Below, one piece after another: positions 19,039-28,887 of a stretch of DNA of 64,000 nt. Location of the stretch: contig CM043966.1 in NCBI GenBank assembly GCA_014529385.2, forward strand, positions 105,661,087 to 105,725,086. The letters run 5' to 3'. Under the pieces are notes generated by a model that saw only the letters and a program-made list of their open reading frames with translations, made no database searches and had not been told where the DNA came from. Source of the DNA: Adiantum capillus-veneris. Its lineage: Eukaryota > Streptophyta > Polypodiopsida > Polypodiales > Pteridaceae. The first letter of the stretch is position 1. Every line of letters starts with the position of its first letter. The translations under genes were made by a program, and so were the position numbers.

Positions 19039-19184
19039 AATTTTTTAGGGCCCAATAAATGATGTGACAAGGAGAACAAGACAGAGAGAGAAAGAGAGAG
19101 AAAAATGTTTGTGTGTAGAAACAATCTAAAGAGACGTTAAAGTTACATGACAAGTTTTCACTAATTAATATATTTGTGGGAAGG
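18660..19184. repeat. Dispersed repeat bounded by (GA)n, copy 1
   Basis: Shares a 450-bp region with 55632-56101 in direct orientation, including 'catagggactccatc', 'ttgacggggcttttag' and 'agagacgttaaagttacatg'. It has an internal GA tract at about 19000-19035 and GA tracts at both edges. Non-coding; probably a non-autonomous retroposon of unknown class. Confidence 0.7.

Positions 19185-19232
<48 letters not shown>
19185..19232. repeat. (GA)n tract abutting a LINE 3' end
   Basis: Pure GA run immediately before the LINE terminus that starts at 19233. Confidence 0.92.
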
Positions 19233-19236
<4 letters not shown>

Positions 19237-19992
19237 TTTTATTATCGTCCTCGGAGGTCAAATATGACTTATGGGACCAAAGTTACATGTGATGTAGTAT
19301 GTGTATGGCTGATGAGTGACTCTCGATGCTCCAAAATTGTAGTGATGAGAGTCGTAATGGAGAGCCCACACTTTGGCTGGGAGAGGAAAGTGTGTAGGTC
19401 TAAGTTATGGCTGAAAATGTGAGAGAAGCAAGTTCGGATGTGATCAAAAGCTGAGCACTCTAGTAGTGTGTGGTACTCAGACTCTCGAACTTGCAGTGAG
19501 CATAATGTGCACAATCGATTTGACTCTTCTCCATTGCCCCAACGCCCTATCTCGCATCGAAGGAAATGGGAGCTAAGCCGAATTACTGCGATAGTGCGTA
19601 TGGCGGACAAGGGAATAGGCTCAAGCATGTAAGTGTGAGTACGGTTTCCTCTCTCAGCGAAGAACATGGTTTTGTAGTTGGGGGCAATATAGGTGGTGTA
19701 ATGTATGAAGCGTGACCCACCGGATTTCTCCCAAGCCGTAATACATTGGCGTTGTAGAAAAGCTTCATTCACTTGAGAGTCAATTGAAGCATCATGTAGC
19801 AAGTGTAATGCATCCCATCTCCCAAACCACTTCTTTATGTCTTGCATCCATCCCGTGCTCAAGATTTTGCTTTTATGCGTCTTTTGAACTTTTTTGCTTG
19901 CTTCCCATGCAATTGTAGGAAGTCAATGTGAGGGGTTTTGACACATCTTTATCATGTACTCCACAACCCTTTCCATGCCCATAATCTTTATC
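19233..19992 (-). mobile_element. 5'-truncated LINE, ORF2 C-terminal region (copy a)
   Basis: On the minus strand the frame from 19862 to 19269 reads through the C-terminal part of a non-LTR retrotransposon ORF2: KKWFGRWDALHLLHD, CITAWEKSGG, then the zinc-finger-like block (CEIGRWGNGEESNRLCTLC, EYHTLLECSAFDHIR). It matches LINE copy c (22321-26190) over its full length, and homology stops at about 19992, so the copy is 5' truncated. The 3' end carries the hairpin AGGTCA-AATA-TGACtT at 19255-19270 and ends on the (TC)n tail (sense). Confidence 0.85.
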
Positions 19993-20065
19993 TCATTCAA
20001 GTTGTCGGATATATCTTTTAGGATTGTTCTTATGGCATTAAAATTTTTCTTCTTCTTCTTCTTCT

Positions 20066-20142
<77 letters not shown>

Positions 20143-20148
20143 CATGCA
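19993..20148 (+). repeat. Retroposon-like 3' end with (TTC)n(TC)n(AC)n tail
   Basis: A 50-bp segment ('ggattgttcttatggcatta') is followed by TTC triplets, a TC run and an AC run. The same arrangement, reverse complemented, is at 56102-56260. It is therefore a mobile unit with a fixed sequence-to-microsatellite junction, different from the LINE terminus but with the same tail order. Confidence 0.65.
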
Positions 20149-20785
20149 CACTTGGTCACAACATCTGACCATGATAACATCTAGAGGGGTTGTGATTGTG
20201 CTGTGAATCACTATATCTGGCTAAAAATTGTGGCATGCAACTATTTGCACTCAATTTAAATTTGAGTTGTTTACCTTATGATTTACTATACACCTTCCAT
20301 AATGAGTACTCCTAACTTTTGCTATGCAGAATACAATTGCTAAATGGAGCTATCCACTATGCTGTCTTGGTTAGCATGGTTTAAAAAGTGCCTCTAATAA
20401 CTTAAGTGGGAGCAATCCCTTGTGGATATAACCCATAGAAAGTAAAACAGTGAGAACTAGCCCTTGAGGTTCTAACCTAAAAGGGTAAATGTTACCCCCT
20501 TCCCTATATGGCGCCCCCTGGCTCAAATCATAGCGAGGAAATCTAAGCACTATCTATCGCCACCGATCCCCTCCCCTTTCTGATGATGTTGGCAGCCCAA
20601 TGAGGCATTTAGCACAACCCTTTCGTAATATCTCCTCCTCTTTAGGGCCCGCTCACTATCCCAATGTGGATTGCGTGCAGTGGATGGCTTGCAGGGTATG
20701 GCCTTACCTGGCATGCTGTTTGGGTGACGACTACTGACATGCTCCTTTACGAACACATACCCATGAAGCTTGCCATACGTAGCCA
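20149..20785. other. Unassigned sequence
   Basis: No gene recognised. The minus-strand frame at 20550-20795 has no known motif. Confidence 0.4.
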
Positions 20786-21075
20786 AGTCTAACATATCTG
20801 TTGTCTTGACTATATGGTTGTAGGTGAGAATTCTATCTTGGATTAAAAAGGTTTAGCTTGTTGGAGTCCGACTTTGAAAACTCTTGATGATTCAATTGGG
20901 ATAGTTCTGATATATTTGTATAAACTCATTTGGAATGATACTTCATTCTTATTATGCTATACAATTATGAATCAAAGACTGAGTTGTTTCTGTACTAATC
21001 TTTGCCTAGACATCTTTAGCCAGTCGTCTTTTGAACATCTTGTTCCTTGGTGTGTATTTATTATAATGAAAACAG

Positions 21076-21137
<62 letters not shown>
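20786..21137 (+). repeat. Dispersed retroposon-like family E with (CA)n tail, copy 1
   Basis: Shares 'gtaggtgaga(at)tctatc', 'attcttat', 'cttttgaac' and 'aatgaaaacaRc' with the split copy at 57955-60271, and its 5' half with 56445-56760. It ends in 'aatgaaaacagcta' followed by about 60 bp of CA repeat (21075-21137). Short non-coding length and a repeat tail suggest a SINE or truncated LINE. Confidence 0.6.
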
Positions 21138-21140
<3 letters not shown>

Positions 21141-21224
21141 TTGATAAAAGGAGAATTGAAAATGTTGCAGGAATGATGAGATGAGATCTCAAAGATCTAT
21201 CCGATGGTCTCAAGTTCAAGACCT

Positions 21225-21225
<1 letters not shown>

Positions 21226-21279
<54 letters not shown>
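21226..21279. repeat. (GA)n tract abutting a LINE 3' end
   Basis: Pure GA run ending one base before the LINE terminus. Confidence 0.92.
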
Positions 21280-21285
<6 letters not shown>

Positions 21286-21933
21286 TATCATCCTCGGAGG
21301 CCAAATATGACCTATGGGACCAAATGAACATGTCACGCGGTGTGAGTGGAGGTCATAAATGACTCTCGATGCTCAAAAATGGTTGAAATGAGTGTCACAA
21401 TAGAGAGTTCACATTGTGGTTGGGAGAGGAAGGTATGTAGGGAGAGCTCATGGTTGAATATATTGGGAAAAGAGGGCCTAATGTGGTCAAAAGCTGAGGA
21501 CTCAAGTAGTGTGTGGTACTCACTCTCTCGCACTTGACGAGGGCATAAGGAGCAAAGTCGATGAGACTCCTCGCCAGTGCCCCAACGTACTGTCTCGCAG
21601 CGTAGAGAATGGGAGCTAAGACTAATGGAGGCAATGGTGTGGATCGCACTCAACATGATGGGCTCAAGGATGTAGGGATGGGTTCGGTTACCTCGTTTGG
21701 AGAAGAAGAGAGATTTGTAGTTTGGGGCAATGTGTGCGGTGTAATGGCTGAAGCAAGAACCTCCGGATTTCTCCCAAGCCGTGATACATTGGTGTTGTAA
21801 GAAGTCCTCATTAACTTGGGAGTCGATCTACTCATCCTTGACCAAGTGACATGAATCCCATCTTCCAAACCATTTCTTGATTTCAAGCATCCACCCTGAA
21901 CTTAGTATTTTTTGATGTCAAGCATCCACCCCG

Positions 21934-21938
<5 letters not shown>
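21280..21938 (-). mobile_element. 5'-truncated LINE, ORF2 C-terminal region (copy b)
   Basis: On the minus strand this carries the same ORF2 C-terminal zinc-finger-like block (CETVRWGTGEESHRLCSLC, EYHTLLESSAFDHIR, the usual Cys changed to Ser) plus upstream sequence broken into a second frame (21886-21650). The 3' hairpin is AGGcCA-AATA-TGACCT at 21298-21313. The 5' edge contains a short tandem duplication of 'caagcatccaccc' (about 21888 and 21921) and then meets a (GA)n tract, so GA lies on both sides of this 0.66-kb insertion. Confidence 0.82.
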
Positions 21939-22001
<63 letters not shown>

Positions 22002-22018
22002 GAGAGAGAGAGAGAGAG
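21939..22018. repeat. (GA)n tract at the 5' edge of LINE copy b
   Basis: About 80 bp of GA with one T interruption, in the same phase as the tract at the other end of copy b. Confidence 0.92.
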
Positions 22019-22227
22019 CGCAATCATAGCCATCTACACTTTTCTATAAAAAGATTAAGAAAAAGGATTTACTCGTCCTTTTCACGCGTTGACTTGGGGT
22101 TGTCACTTCAACTGCAACCCCAATTTGTCAGCTATTATGCCACGATGAGAAGCCATATGTGTATGCACACATGAGCTCCATGCAAAATGCTATCCACCCA
22201 ACACATATGTGCGTGCATGCGCGCACA

Positions 22228-22229
<2 letters not shown>
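22019..22229. other. Spacer with imperfect palindrome
   Basis: Non-coding. About 22200-22233 is an imperfect 34-bp palindrome of alternating purine and pyrimidine centred on GCATGC, adjoining the GT run. Confidence 0.5.

Positions 22230-22320
<91 letters not shown>
22230..22320. repeat. (GT)n(GA)n microsatellite abutting LINE copy c
   Basis: GT run then a long GA run ending exactly at the LINE terminus (22321). In LINE sense this is ...(TC)n(AC)n. Confidence 0.92.
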
Positions 22321-22324
<4 letters not shown>

Positions 22325-22352
22325 ATTATCATCCTCAAAGGTCAAATATGAT

Positions 22353-23235
22353 CTACGGGACCAAAATTACATGTGATGTTGTATGTGTATGGTTGATGAG
22401 TGACTCTCGATGCTCCAAAATTGTGGTGATGAGAGTCGCAATGGAGAGCCCACACCGTGACTGGGAAAGGAAAGTGTGCAGGTCTATGTCATGGCTGAAA
22501 ATTTGAGAGAAGCAAGTTCGGATGTGACCAAAAGCCGAGCACTCTAGTAGTGTGTGGTACTCAAACTCTTGAACTTGCAAGGAGCATAATGTGCATAGTC
22601 GATCTGATTCTTCTCCATTGCCTCAACGCCCCATCTCACAACGAAGGGAATGGGAGCTAAGCCAAATGGTTGCGATAGTGCGTATCATCGACAAGGGGAT
22701 AGGCTCAATCATTTAAGTGTAAGTATGGTTTCATCTTTTAGCGAAGAACATGGTTTTGCAGTTGGGGGCAATATGGGTGGTATAATATATGAAGCGTAAT
22801 CCATTGGATTTCTCCCAAGCCGTAATACATTGGCGTTATAGAAAAGCGTCATTCACTTGGAAGTAAATTGAAGCATCATGTAGCAAGTGTAATGCATCCC
22901 ATCTTCCAAACCACTTCTTTATGTCTTGCATCCATTCCGTGCTCAAGATTTTGCTTTTATGCATCTTTTGAATTTTTTTGCTTGCTTCTCATGCAATTGC
23001 AGGAAGTTGATGTGAGGGGTTTTGAGGCATCTTTATCATGTACTCCACAACCCTTTCCATGCCCATAATCTCAATTGGAAGAGATCTCGACTCAAGAATT
23101 AGGAGCATATATGGTGTTTGTGTCCTAACTTGGAGAAAGTTTGTAAGAAAGGGCTTTTGGACATTCTCAAAATATTTCCAAGTAGACTTGAGATGCTCCC
23201 GCCCCACACTTCAACTCCATAAAGAAGAACCGGTG
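22353..23235 (-). pseudogene. LINE ORF2 C-terminal region
   Basis: Frames shift repeatedly but include STWKYFENVQK, IEIMGMERVVEYMIKMPQNP (23207-22989) and EYHTLLECSAFGHIR (22580-22353). The zinc-finger-like C-terminus probably assists target DNA or RNA binding. Sequence is contiguous with the RT domain upstream. Confidence 0.8.
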
Positions 23236-23777
23236 TCACCAATGCATCACTAGGTACTTCTTGAGAACCCAGCACTTGATGTTTCCCGTATTACACATGT
23301 TCTCAAATGCATAATATGCTCTCTTTCTCACTTCCAAACGACGCATAGCACATTCATGCCACTTATGATTGGATGGAACCTCAAGACCAAGGTACTTAAA
23401 GCTCTCAACAACTTCAAGTGTCTTAGTGTTGTACACAACGCATAGCTTCTCGTTATTGTTGGTTTTCACAAGCATAACCTTTGTTTTGGATTCATTCACA
23501 ATCAGCCCACTATGCAAGAAAAAGTTCTCAAGAACAACCATAAGCTTTTGTGCATCTTCTAAAGTGTGTGCTAGAAGCACTACATTATCCACATATAACA
23601 AAAACATGATTACCGTATTGTGATTCGTGACCTCTATGATGCCTTCTTCTTGCATAAAGTCAAGTACCATTTGTTCCAATTGATCAATGCATAGACCAAA
23701 GAGAGTTGGTGACAACATACATCCTTGTTTAACCCCAATAGTGCTTACAAGTTTTTTTGAAATTTCTCTTCCCATAC
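23236..23777 (-). pseudogene. LINE reverse transcriptase, palm and thumb part
   Basis: Shows VSTIGVKQGCMLSPTLFGLC (motif B region) followed by FLLYVDNVVLLAHT, where the catalytic box is YVDN instead of YADD. The second Asp is therefore Asn, which should abolish polymerase activity. Downstream are SKTKVMLV, VVESFKYLGLEVP and RKRAYYAF, typical of LINE RT. The frame ends where the solo LTR enters at 23783; the RT continues at 24845 on the other side. Confidence 0.88.
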
Positions 23778-23782
23778 GCAAT

Positions 23783-24839
23783 TGTTGGACGGATATGCCG
23801 CGACGGACATCAGCATAGCGAGAACTCACCTAACATATAATGTCAACTGAGGACGAAGCTTGACCCGCAGGAGCGTGGAAGCAAGCAAAGGGTGTCAACC
23901 TCTACTCGACCGACTACTGACTACTTCCTACAGAGATATCAACTCTACATGCCATCGGTTCTGTGAATGTGAGAGTCTCCTATGATGCTACCGCAAGCCA
24001 AAAGCCCATTAGACGTTCTCGAAACATTACGAAACTTGAGGGATATCCTATCAACACCAATAGGCCACTCTCCCTAAGGTCCGTGACAAAAAAAACCTAC
24101 TCAATACCCTCCGTGCAGAAAACGCGTAGGATGTCTGGCGGGTTTTTACAGGTCGACGTTTCCGAAAACTAAAGTGCCTAATGTGTAGCTCTACTCGCTC
24201 TGATCGCCTGTATATGTTGAAATGCAAAAACGGACAACAATTACTCATCGAAACTCCAAAAGTAGCTCGCGGGTGAATCTGCCAAAACACAGACGAACGC
24301 GTGTGATGTAAGCATCAACGCGTAGCTCTCCTCGTGGGCAACTCACTGCTGCTCTCCGTTTGCGATTCCGACCACCGTAGCTCTTGTAGCACACACACAC
24401 ACACTCTCTCACTCTCTCGCAGTCTCCCAACGATACAGAAGATCAGATTTATTAGAAGTCTCCTTACAAAGATTTGGGTTTTGGCTTATATACTAAGCCT
24501 TAGAAAACCTAATGTTCGACCAAAATGACCTTATTTGTCCCTATGCTTCTATAGAGCTTAATTACAACACCGTGAGCTGGCTTTGCTCATCCAACAAGCA
24601 TCTGTGGCCTCAATACAATTGCTGACTTAAAATATGAAGTTCCCGTAAACATTACAAAAGTGGCCGTAATGGCTCAAAATAATAATAATGGGATATTCGA
24701 TGATGTCCATGAGCTTGTATCTTCACATTATAGCATTTATCTTCGTCTACATCACTTCATCAGCATCTTTATTTGGAATCTTTATGGAATCGTTAGAGAA
24801 TCTTTGCGGAAGCGTTGTTGAAAGATTGACCTTTCAACA
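23783..24839. mobile_element. Solo LTR (probably Copia type) inside LINE ORF2
   Basis: A 1,057-bp segment begins TGTTGGACGG and ends CCTTTCAACA (terminal inverted repeats TGTTG/CAACA). It is flanked by the exact 5-bp duplication GCAAT at 23778-23782 and 24840-24844. Removing it with one GCAAT restores the LINE reading (YEKVMCQLRMG). TG...CA ends, a 5-bp TSD and no internal genes define a solo LTR. TGTTGGA starts are common in plant Copia LTRs, but the superfamily is inferred. A 'cttatatact' TATA-like sequence is at about 24485. CA and CT repeats lie at 24391-24420. Confidence 0.9.
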
Positions 24840-24844
24840 GCAAT

Positions 24845-25530
24845 TGACACATCACCTTCTCATAGATTCAAGAAACCGCAAGCATAAACTCACTTGGCAC
24901 TTGGAGTTCTTCTATCCTTCTCCACAAATTGTTACGTGTATTCATATCAAAGGCTTTCTTAAAGTCCACAAAACAAAAATAGAATCACTTGCCTTTCAAC
25001 CAACTTTCCTCCATGAGAACATGAAGAGTGACAAGATGATCAATGGTGGTATGGCATCAACAAAAACTCGCTTGTCCTTTTGCATGCGTGTCACTCTCTT
25101 CAACCCAATCACTCAATTTTACCCAAACAACTTTGCCACTATAAGAGACCCAATCATTATAGTTCGGTAGTTCTTTATATTCTTTGCATCCCCTCCTTTA
25201 TGAAAAGGCTTGACCCAATTAGTACTTCAATCATAAGGTATACCATGTTGAAGTGCAAGGTTAAACATATCACGCATCCACTCATGGGTAAAATCTCCCG
25301 TCCATTTGATCATCTCCGGCTTGATACCTTGAAGCTCTCCTGCTTTGCGAGTGGCCAACTTTTCAAGCCCACCGCATATATCCTCAATTGTAAAAAAAGA
25401 GGGCATACATGGGAGTGAACCATAAAATGACATTTTTTTAGCATTTGGTTGCTCATATAATTGCTTACAATGTGTGTACATATCCACAAGACTGAAGCTA
25501 CCAAAATTCTCAGCCCGCTTGCTCCTCAAG
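24845..25530 (-). pseudogene. LINE reverse transcriptase, N-terminal part
   Basis: Minus-strand reading includes FTIEDICGGLEKLATRKAGE, LQGIKPEMIKWTGDFTHEWM and, after a stop, VKPFHKGGDAKNIKNYRTI. It then shows the motif A region FCFVDFKKAFDMNTRNNLWR, with the catalytic Asp retained. Stops and frameshifts separate the blocks. The long plus-strand frame over 24688-25170 is its antisense shadow. Confidence 0.85.
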
Positions 25531-25535
25531 TTTCT

Positions 25536-26190
25536 CTAAACTTTTCCACATGCACGTGCCTTTTCTTTGACTTGAAAAAGTTGTTGCTTTACTTCCCATC
25601 TTCTTCTCTTCTTTTGAATCAATGCCATGTATGTATGCAAATGAATTTGATAGTTGTCTTTGTCCATAGTTGCATCAAGCTTTATCAAGGACTTTCGAGC
25701 ATCTTGACATTCTTTATCAGACCACCTTTTGCGTGATCTATCTTTGTTGATACCATGGAGATGCTGTATGGAAAAGAATTCTTCAGTACAAGAACAAATA
25801 ACTTTCTTGAAAGCTTCCCATTTAGTTTCCAATGATGCGTCATATTGAAGCTTTGTCATTCATAACTTTTTCTCAACCATTTTAGTGTATATTAGTGCCC
25901 GTTTGAAATCCATACATAGTGATAACTTCTCTTCCCTTTGGCTGAGATTATCATGCTTAGTTTCTTCTCCACATACAAGGTCAATACATAAGGTCCAATG
26001 GTCTGATTCCGAGGTCCATTGGCCAAACATTACACTTGTTATGCGATACATGATGGCTTTGGAGAGTAGAATATAGTCAATCACACTATCCCCATTATTT
26101 TTTCTACATGTAAATTCAGTGGTTCCACTCCACAAAGATACACCATTAGCAACAAGCATACATGTGCTATTACAACATGTAACACACGTT
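25536..26190 (-). pseudogene. LINE endonuclease C-terminus and linker
   Basis: Minus-strand frame 26159-25860 holds NNGDSVIDYILLSKAI and SESDHWTLCIDL, the terminal Ser-Asp-His block of apurinic-type LINE endonucleases, which nick target DNA to prime reverse transcription. The frame at 25859-25536 is the basic linker (DRSRKRWSDKECQDARKSL). A frameshift lies between them and homology fades by about 26190, taken as the truncation point. Confidence 0.8.
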
Positions 26191-28882
26191 TATGAATTTT
26201 GAAAAAAAATGCACAATTTTGGGACCATTTTTGTGAGCCCTGCAGGCTCTTCCTTTTTGCCGGTTGCATTGTGCTAGGTTGCACTACTCTGAACCATTGG
26301 TATCAAAGCCTAGAGGAGAGATAGAATTGTTCTAAGCTGCACTATTTTCAACCATTAGTTCTCATGTTGTATAGGAGAGATAGCATAGTGCAAGGTTGCA
26401 TTGTCAGATTGTGAAAAAAAAACACACATTTGAGAAACTTATGATTTTGCATCCACTTGAAAATATTTCCATTTTTTCTGGGTAGTTTCAAAGTAAAGAT
26501 TTCTATGGTCACATTCCACATCAAGACAAAGACAACAAGACAAAAATCCTTCCCATTCAAAAGCTCTATGTTCAAAGAAGGGACCCAAGCCTTTCTTCAT
26601 AATAGAAGTTTTGAACCCACATGAAGAGGGGATTTTCCACCCTTGCACGGACACAATAAACCCCAAAGAGATTAGAGAAGAATTTGAAATCTTAGAAACA
26701 TGAAACGTTCCATACAAACTCATCTCCAACTAGACGTTGAAGGAAAATGGAGAGTGGTTCTTGAGGGTGTATGTATGTGTAGATAGTATCAACCCCCCTC
26801 CTTTTGTTATATAAGTTGGAAATTCCTTGACACAAGAAATAGAGCTACAAATAATAGTTCTACTACAAATTCATATAGCATTTGTGAAATGGAAAGAGAG
26901 CTAGAAAGAAAGCTCTTGCACACCATTGTGTCAAAAGAGGTTTGGCTAAAGGGAAGCTCTTAAAACAAAACTATGAAAGAGATTTTAGTTCTAGGGTTAG
27001 TTGGAAGACCCATGACACAAGAAATAGTGTTAGGACAATGAAGTTCATATAGAAAATTCCATATTTATTTCCAAACGAAAAGAGAGCTAAAAAGGAAGCT
27101 CTTGCAATACATTTGTGAAAGTTTTTGTTTTTAAGGGTGGTTAGATTTTTGTGATGTTTCTAGTCACACAAAGTTGAGATCTATAACCACTCCATCACAT
27201 TGTGGAACTGAAGGACTATGTCGTATGATAACATTAGATCTCACGAGCCGTAGACATGCTTGAGCTAGACTCAAAGGCCCAAAATTTACCTTGATCTTCA
27301 ACCTCACTCATCGATATCTCAATTTTGAGCTTTCCTTTTAGCGCCGGCACTCTATGGTGAAACCTCTAGCTTGAACTCCAACCCCACGAGTTGGAACCTA
27401 ACTTGCCTCAGAACCTCCTCACTTAATGGTTCACAATTTAGTTCAATTGTTAGCTTTCACACATGATGGTTCATTCTTCACGTCAGTCTCCAATCTCCTT
27501 TAAGATCCAAGTTTTTGGCTCGTTGGGTCGAACTTTGGATTGAGCCTTGAAGGAAAAATTTGATTTTTTTTCTAAAATAGGTGGGAATAAGCAATTCTTT
27601 ACGAGAAATCTCTTTATGCTTTCATAGCTAGCTCCAAGTTTTTGACTAGGTCGAAATTTGGATTGAGCCTTGAAGGGCAAAATGCGGCTTTCTTCTGAAA
27701 TAGGTGTAAGTAAGCAATTCTTTATGCAAAATACTCTTGGTTAAAAAGATAAATGAACAAATTAAGTGTAGATGCAACTTTCGATGAAAATCGTCTTCAT
27801 CTCTTGAATTTGAGCTGAGATTATGTGACCGAAAGAAGTCCTAATAATCTTGCAAAATGTAGAGAAAGACCTGGATTTTAGAATACGGGTTACACATAAA
27901 TAAATTAATAAAATAATACTAGTGTAGCAATGTAACAAGAAAAAAAAGCTACTCATTCTCTCAGATTCAAAATTGAACTTGACGGGGACTGCAAAATAAC
28001 CTTGAAGAATGAATTGGTACGATCAGTTTGTGACTTTTGCACCTTGCCATTACTGCTTTGCCAATACCTACTTGAGCTTGTTGTGGATGTTACTGAGTTG
28101 AATGTACAAAACTTAGCTTTGGTGCAACGCACCAACCATGATGATGAGAGTGGGTAGAGGTGGATGTGGCGCAGATAAGGTGAGGGGCACAACCAATGTG
28201 GATTCAAACATTGGTGGAAGAGGTGCAATTGGGTTTTTAGAGGTCCATCCTCTAGATTTCATACCGTGCCCCTAGCTAGCCAATTGTACACTACCTACCG
28301 TCTATGCTCAATAGCTTGGCGACGTCGTGGGTGCTACAGGTCCTTGAAATCGACAGGAATTTTGATGGGTGCTACTGAAGTGGAGCTTCATGATTATGCC
28401 ACAACTTATTTATGCTGTGTTGTTCACCATGGAGCCCAACACTAGATCCAACTATACTTCACCATGGAGCCCAACACCCACCCCAATCAGCTATGCGTCA
28501 TCGTAGTTTGATGGTCGAGCGTGGCTGGCCACAACATCAAAACCAACAAACAGTGATCAGAGAGTATGATAAAATCCTTGTAGATGGTGGTCAAGGGGCC
28601 ACTATAAGTTGTAGGAGCAGGCCATTAGTGCAATAATAGAAGTGGGATTGATCATAACATTGCTTGAGGAGACACTGCCGCATAGCTCATGCCCTCCTGC
28701 AATGTTTGCTCACTACTGTGGAGTGCCGAACACACCTTTCAACCAATAAGATGTTGCCAAGTCATGTGCACGCATGTTCGGGTAGACATTTTATCCTTTT
28801 CTCTTAAGGCATGCATATTTACTACTTGATTCTATTTACCTCATGGATCATTTTTTCCTTTTGTGAATTTGATTTAACATTT
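26191..28882. other. Unassigned sequence with local duplications
   Basis: No recognisable gene. Diverged local duplications are visible: about 26263-26401 (units sharing 'aggagagata'), about 26814-27120 (units sharing 'gacacaagaaatag' and 'agctcttgca', spacing about 185 bp) and 27534-27735 (period 123 bp). Short ORFs such as minus 26439-26729 and plus 28412-28636 have no motifs. A 65-codon plus-strand stretch from about 27958 looks protein-like but is unassigned. Confidence 0.45.
27534..27735. repeat. Tandem duplication, period 123 bp
   Basis: Two units share 'tttggattgagccttgaagg' (27534 and 27657) and 'aagcaattcttta'. They are moderately diverged. Confidence 0.75.
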
Positions 28883-28887
28883 CATTT

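Larger units (their letters stand above)
22321..26190 (-). mobile_element. L1-type LINE, longest copy (c), 5' truncated and split
   Basis: In minus-strand order: the end of an apurinic-type endonuclease (near 26160-25990), linker, reverse transcriptase, connection region, and the C-terminal zinc-finger-like block at about 22600-22520, then a 3' UTR with the hairpin AGGTCA-AATA-TGAtCT (22339-22354). It is interrupted by the solo LTR at 23783-24839. Several frameshifts and stops show it is dead. The endonuclease N-terminus and ORF1 are missing upstream of about 26190. Copies a and b align to its 3' part. Confidence 0.88.

Noticed and set aside
24688-25170. 160-codon plus-strand ORF with hydrophobic start
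   Set aside because: It spans the end of the solo LTR and then the antisense strand of LINE reverse transcriptase. The conserved RT motifs are on the minus strand.
26290-26320. 'ttggtatcaaagcc', similar to an initiator-Met PBS
   Set aside because: No LTR end precedes it, and it lies in a diverged local duplication whose second unit lacks the motif.
26439-26729. 96-codon minus-strand ORF upstream of the LINE
   Set aside because: No LINE endonuclease or other motif, and flanked by duplicated non-coding sequence. It could be chance and was left unassigned.
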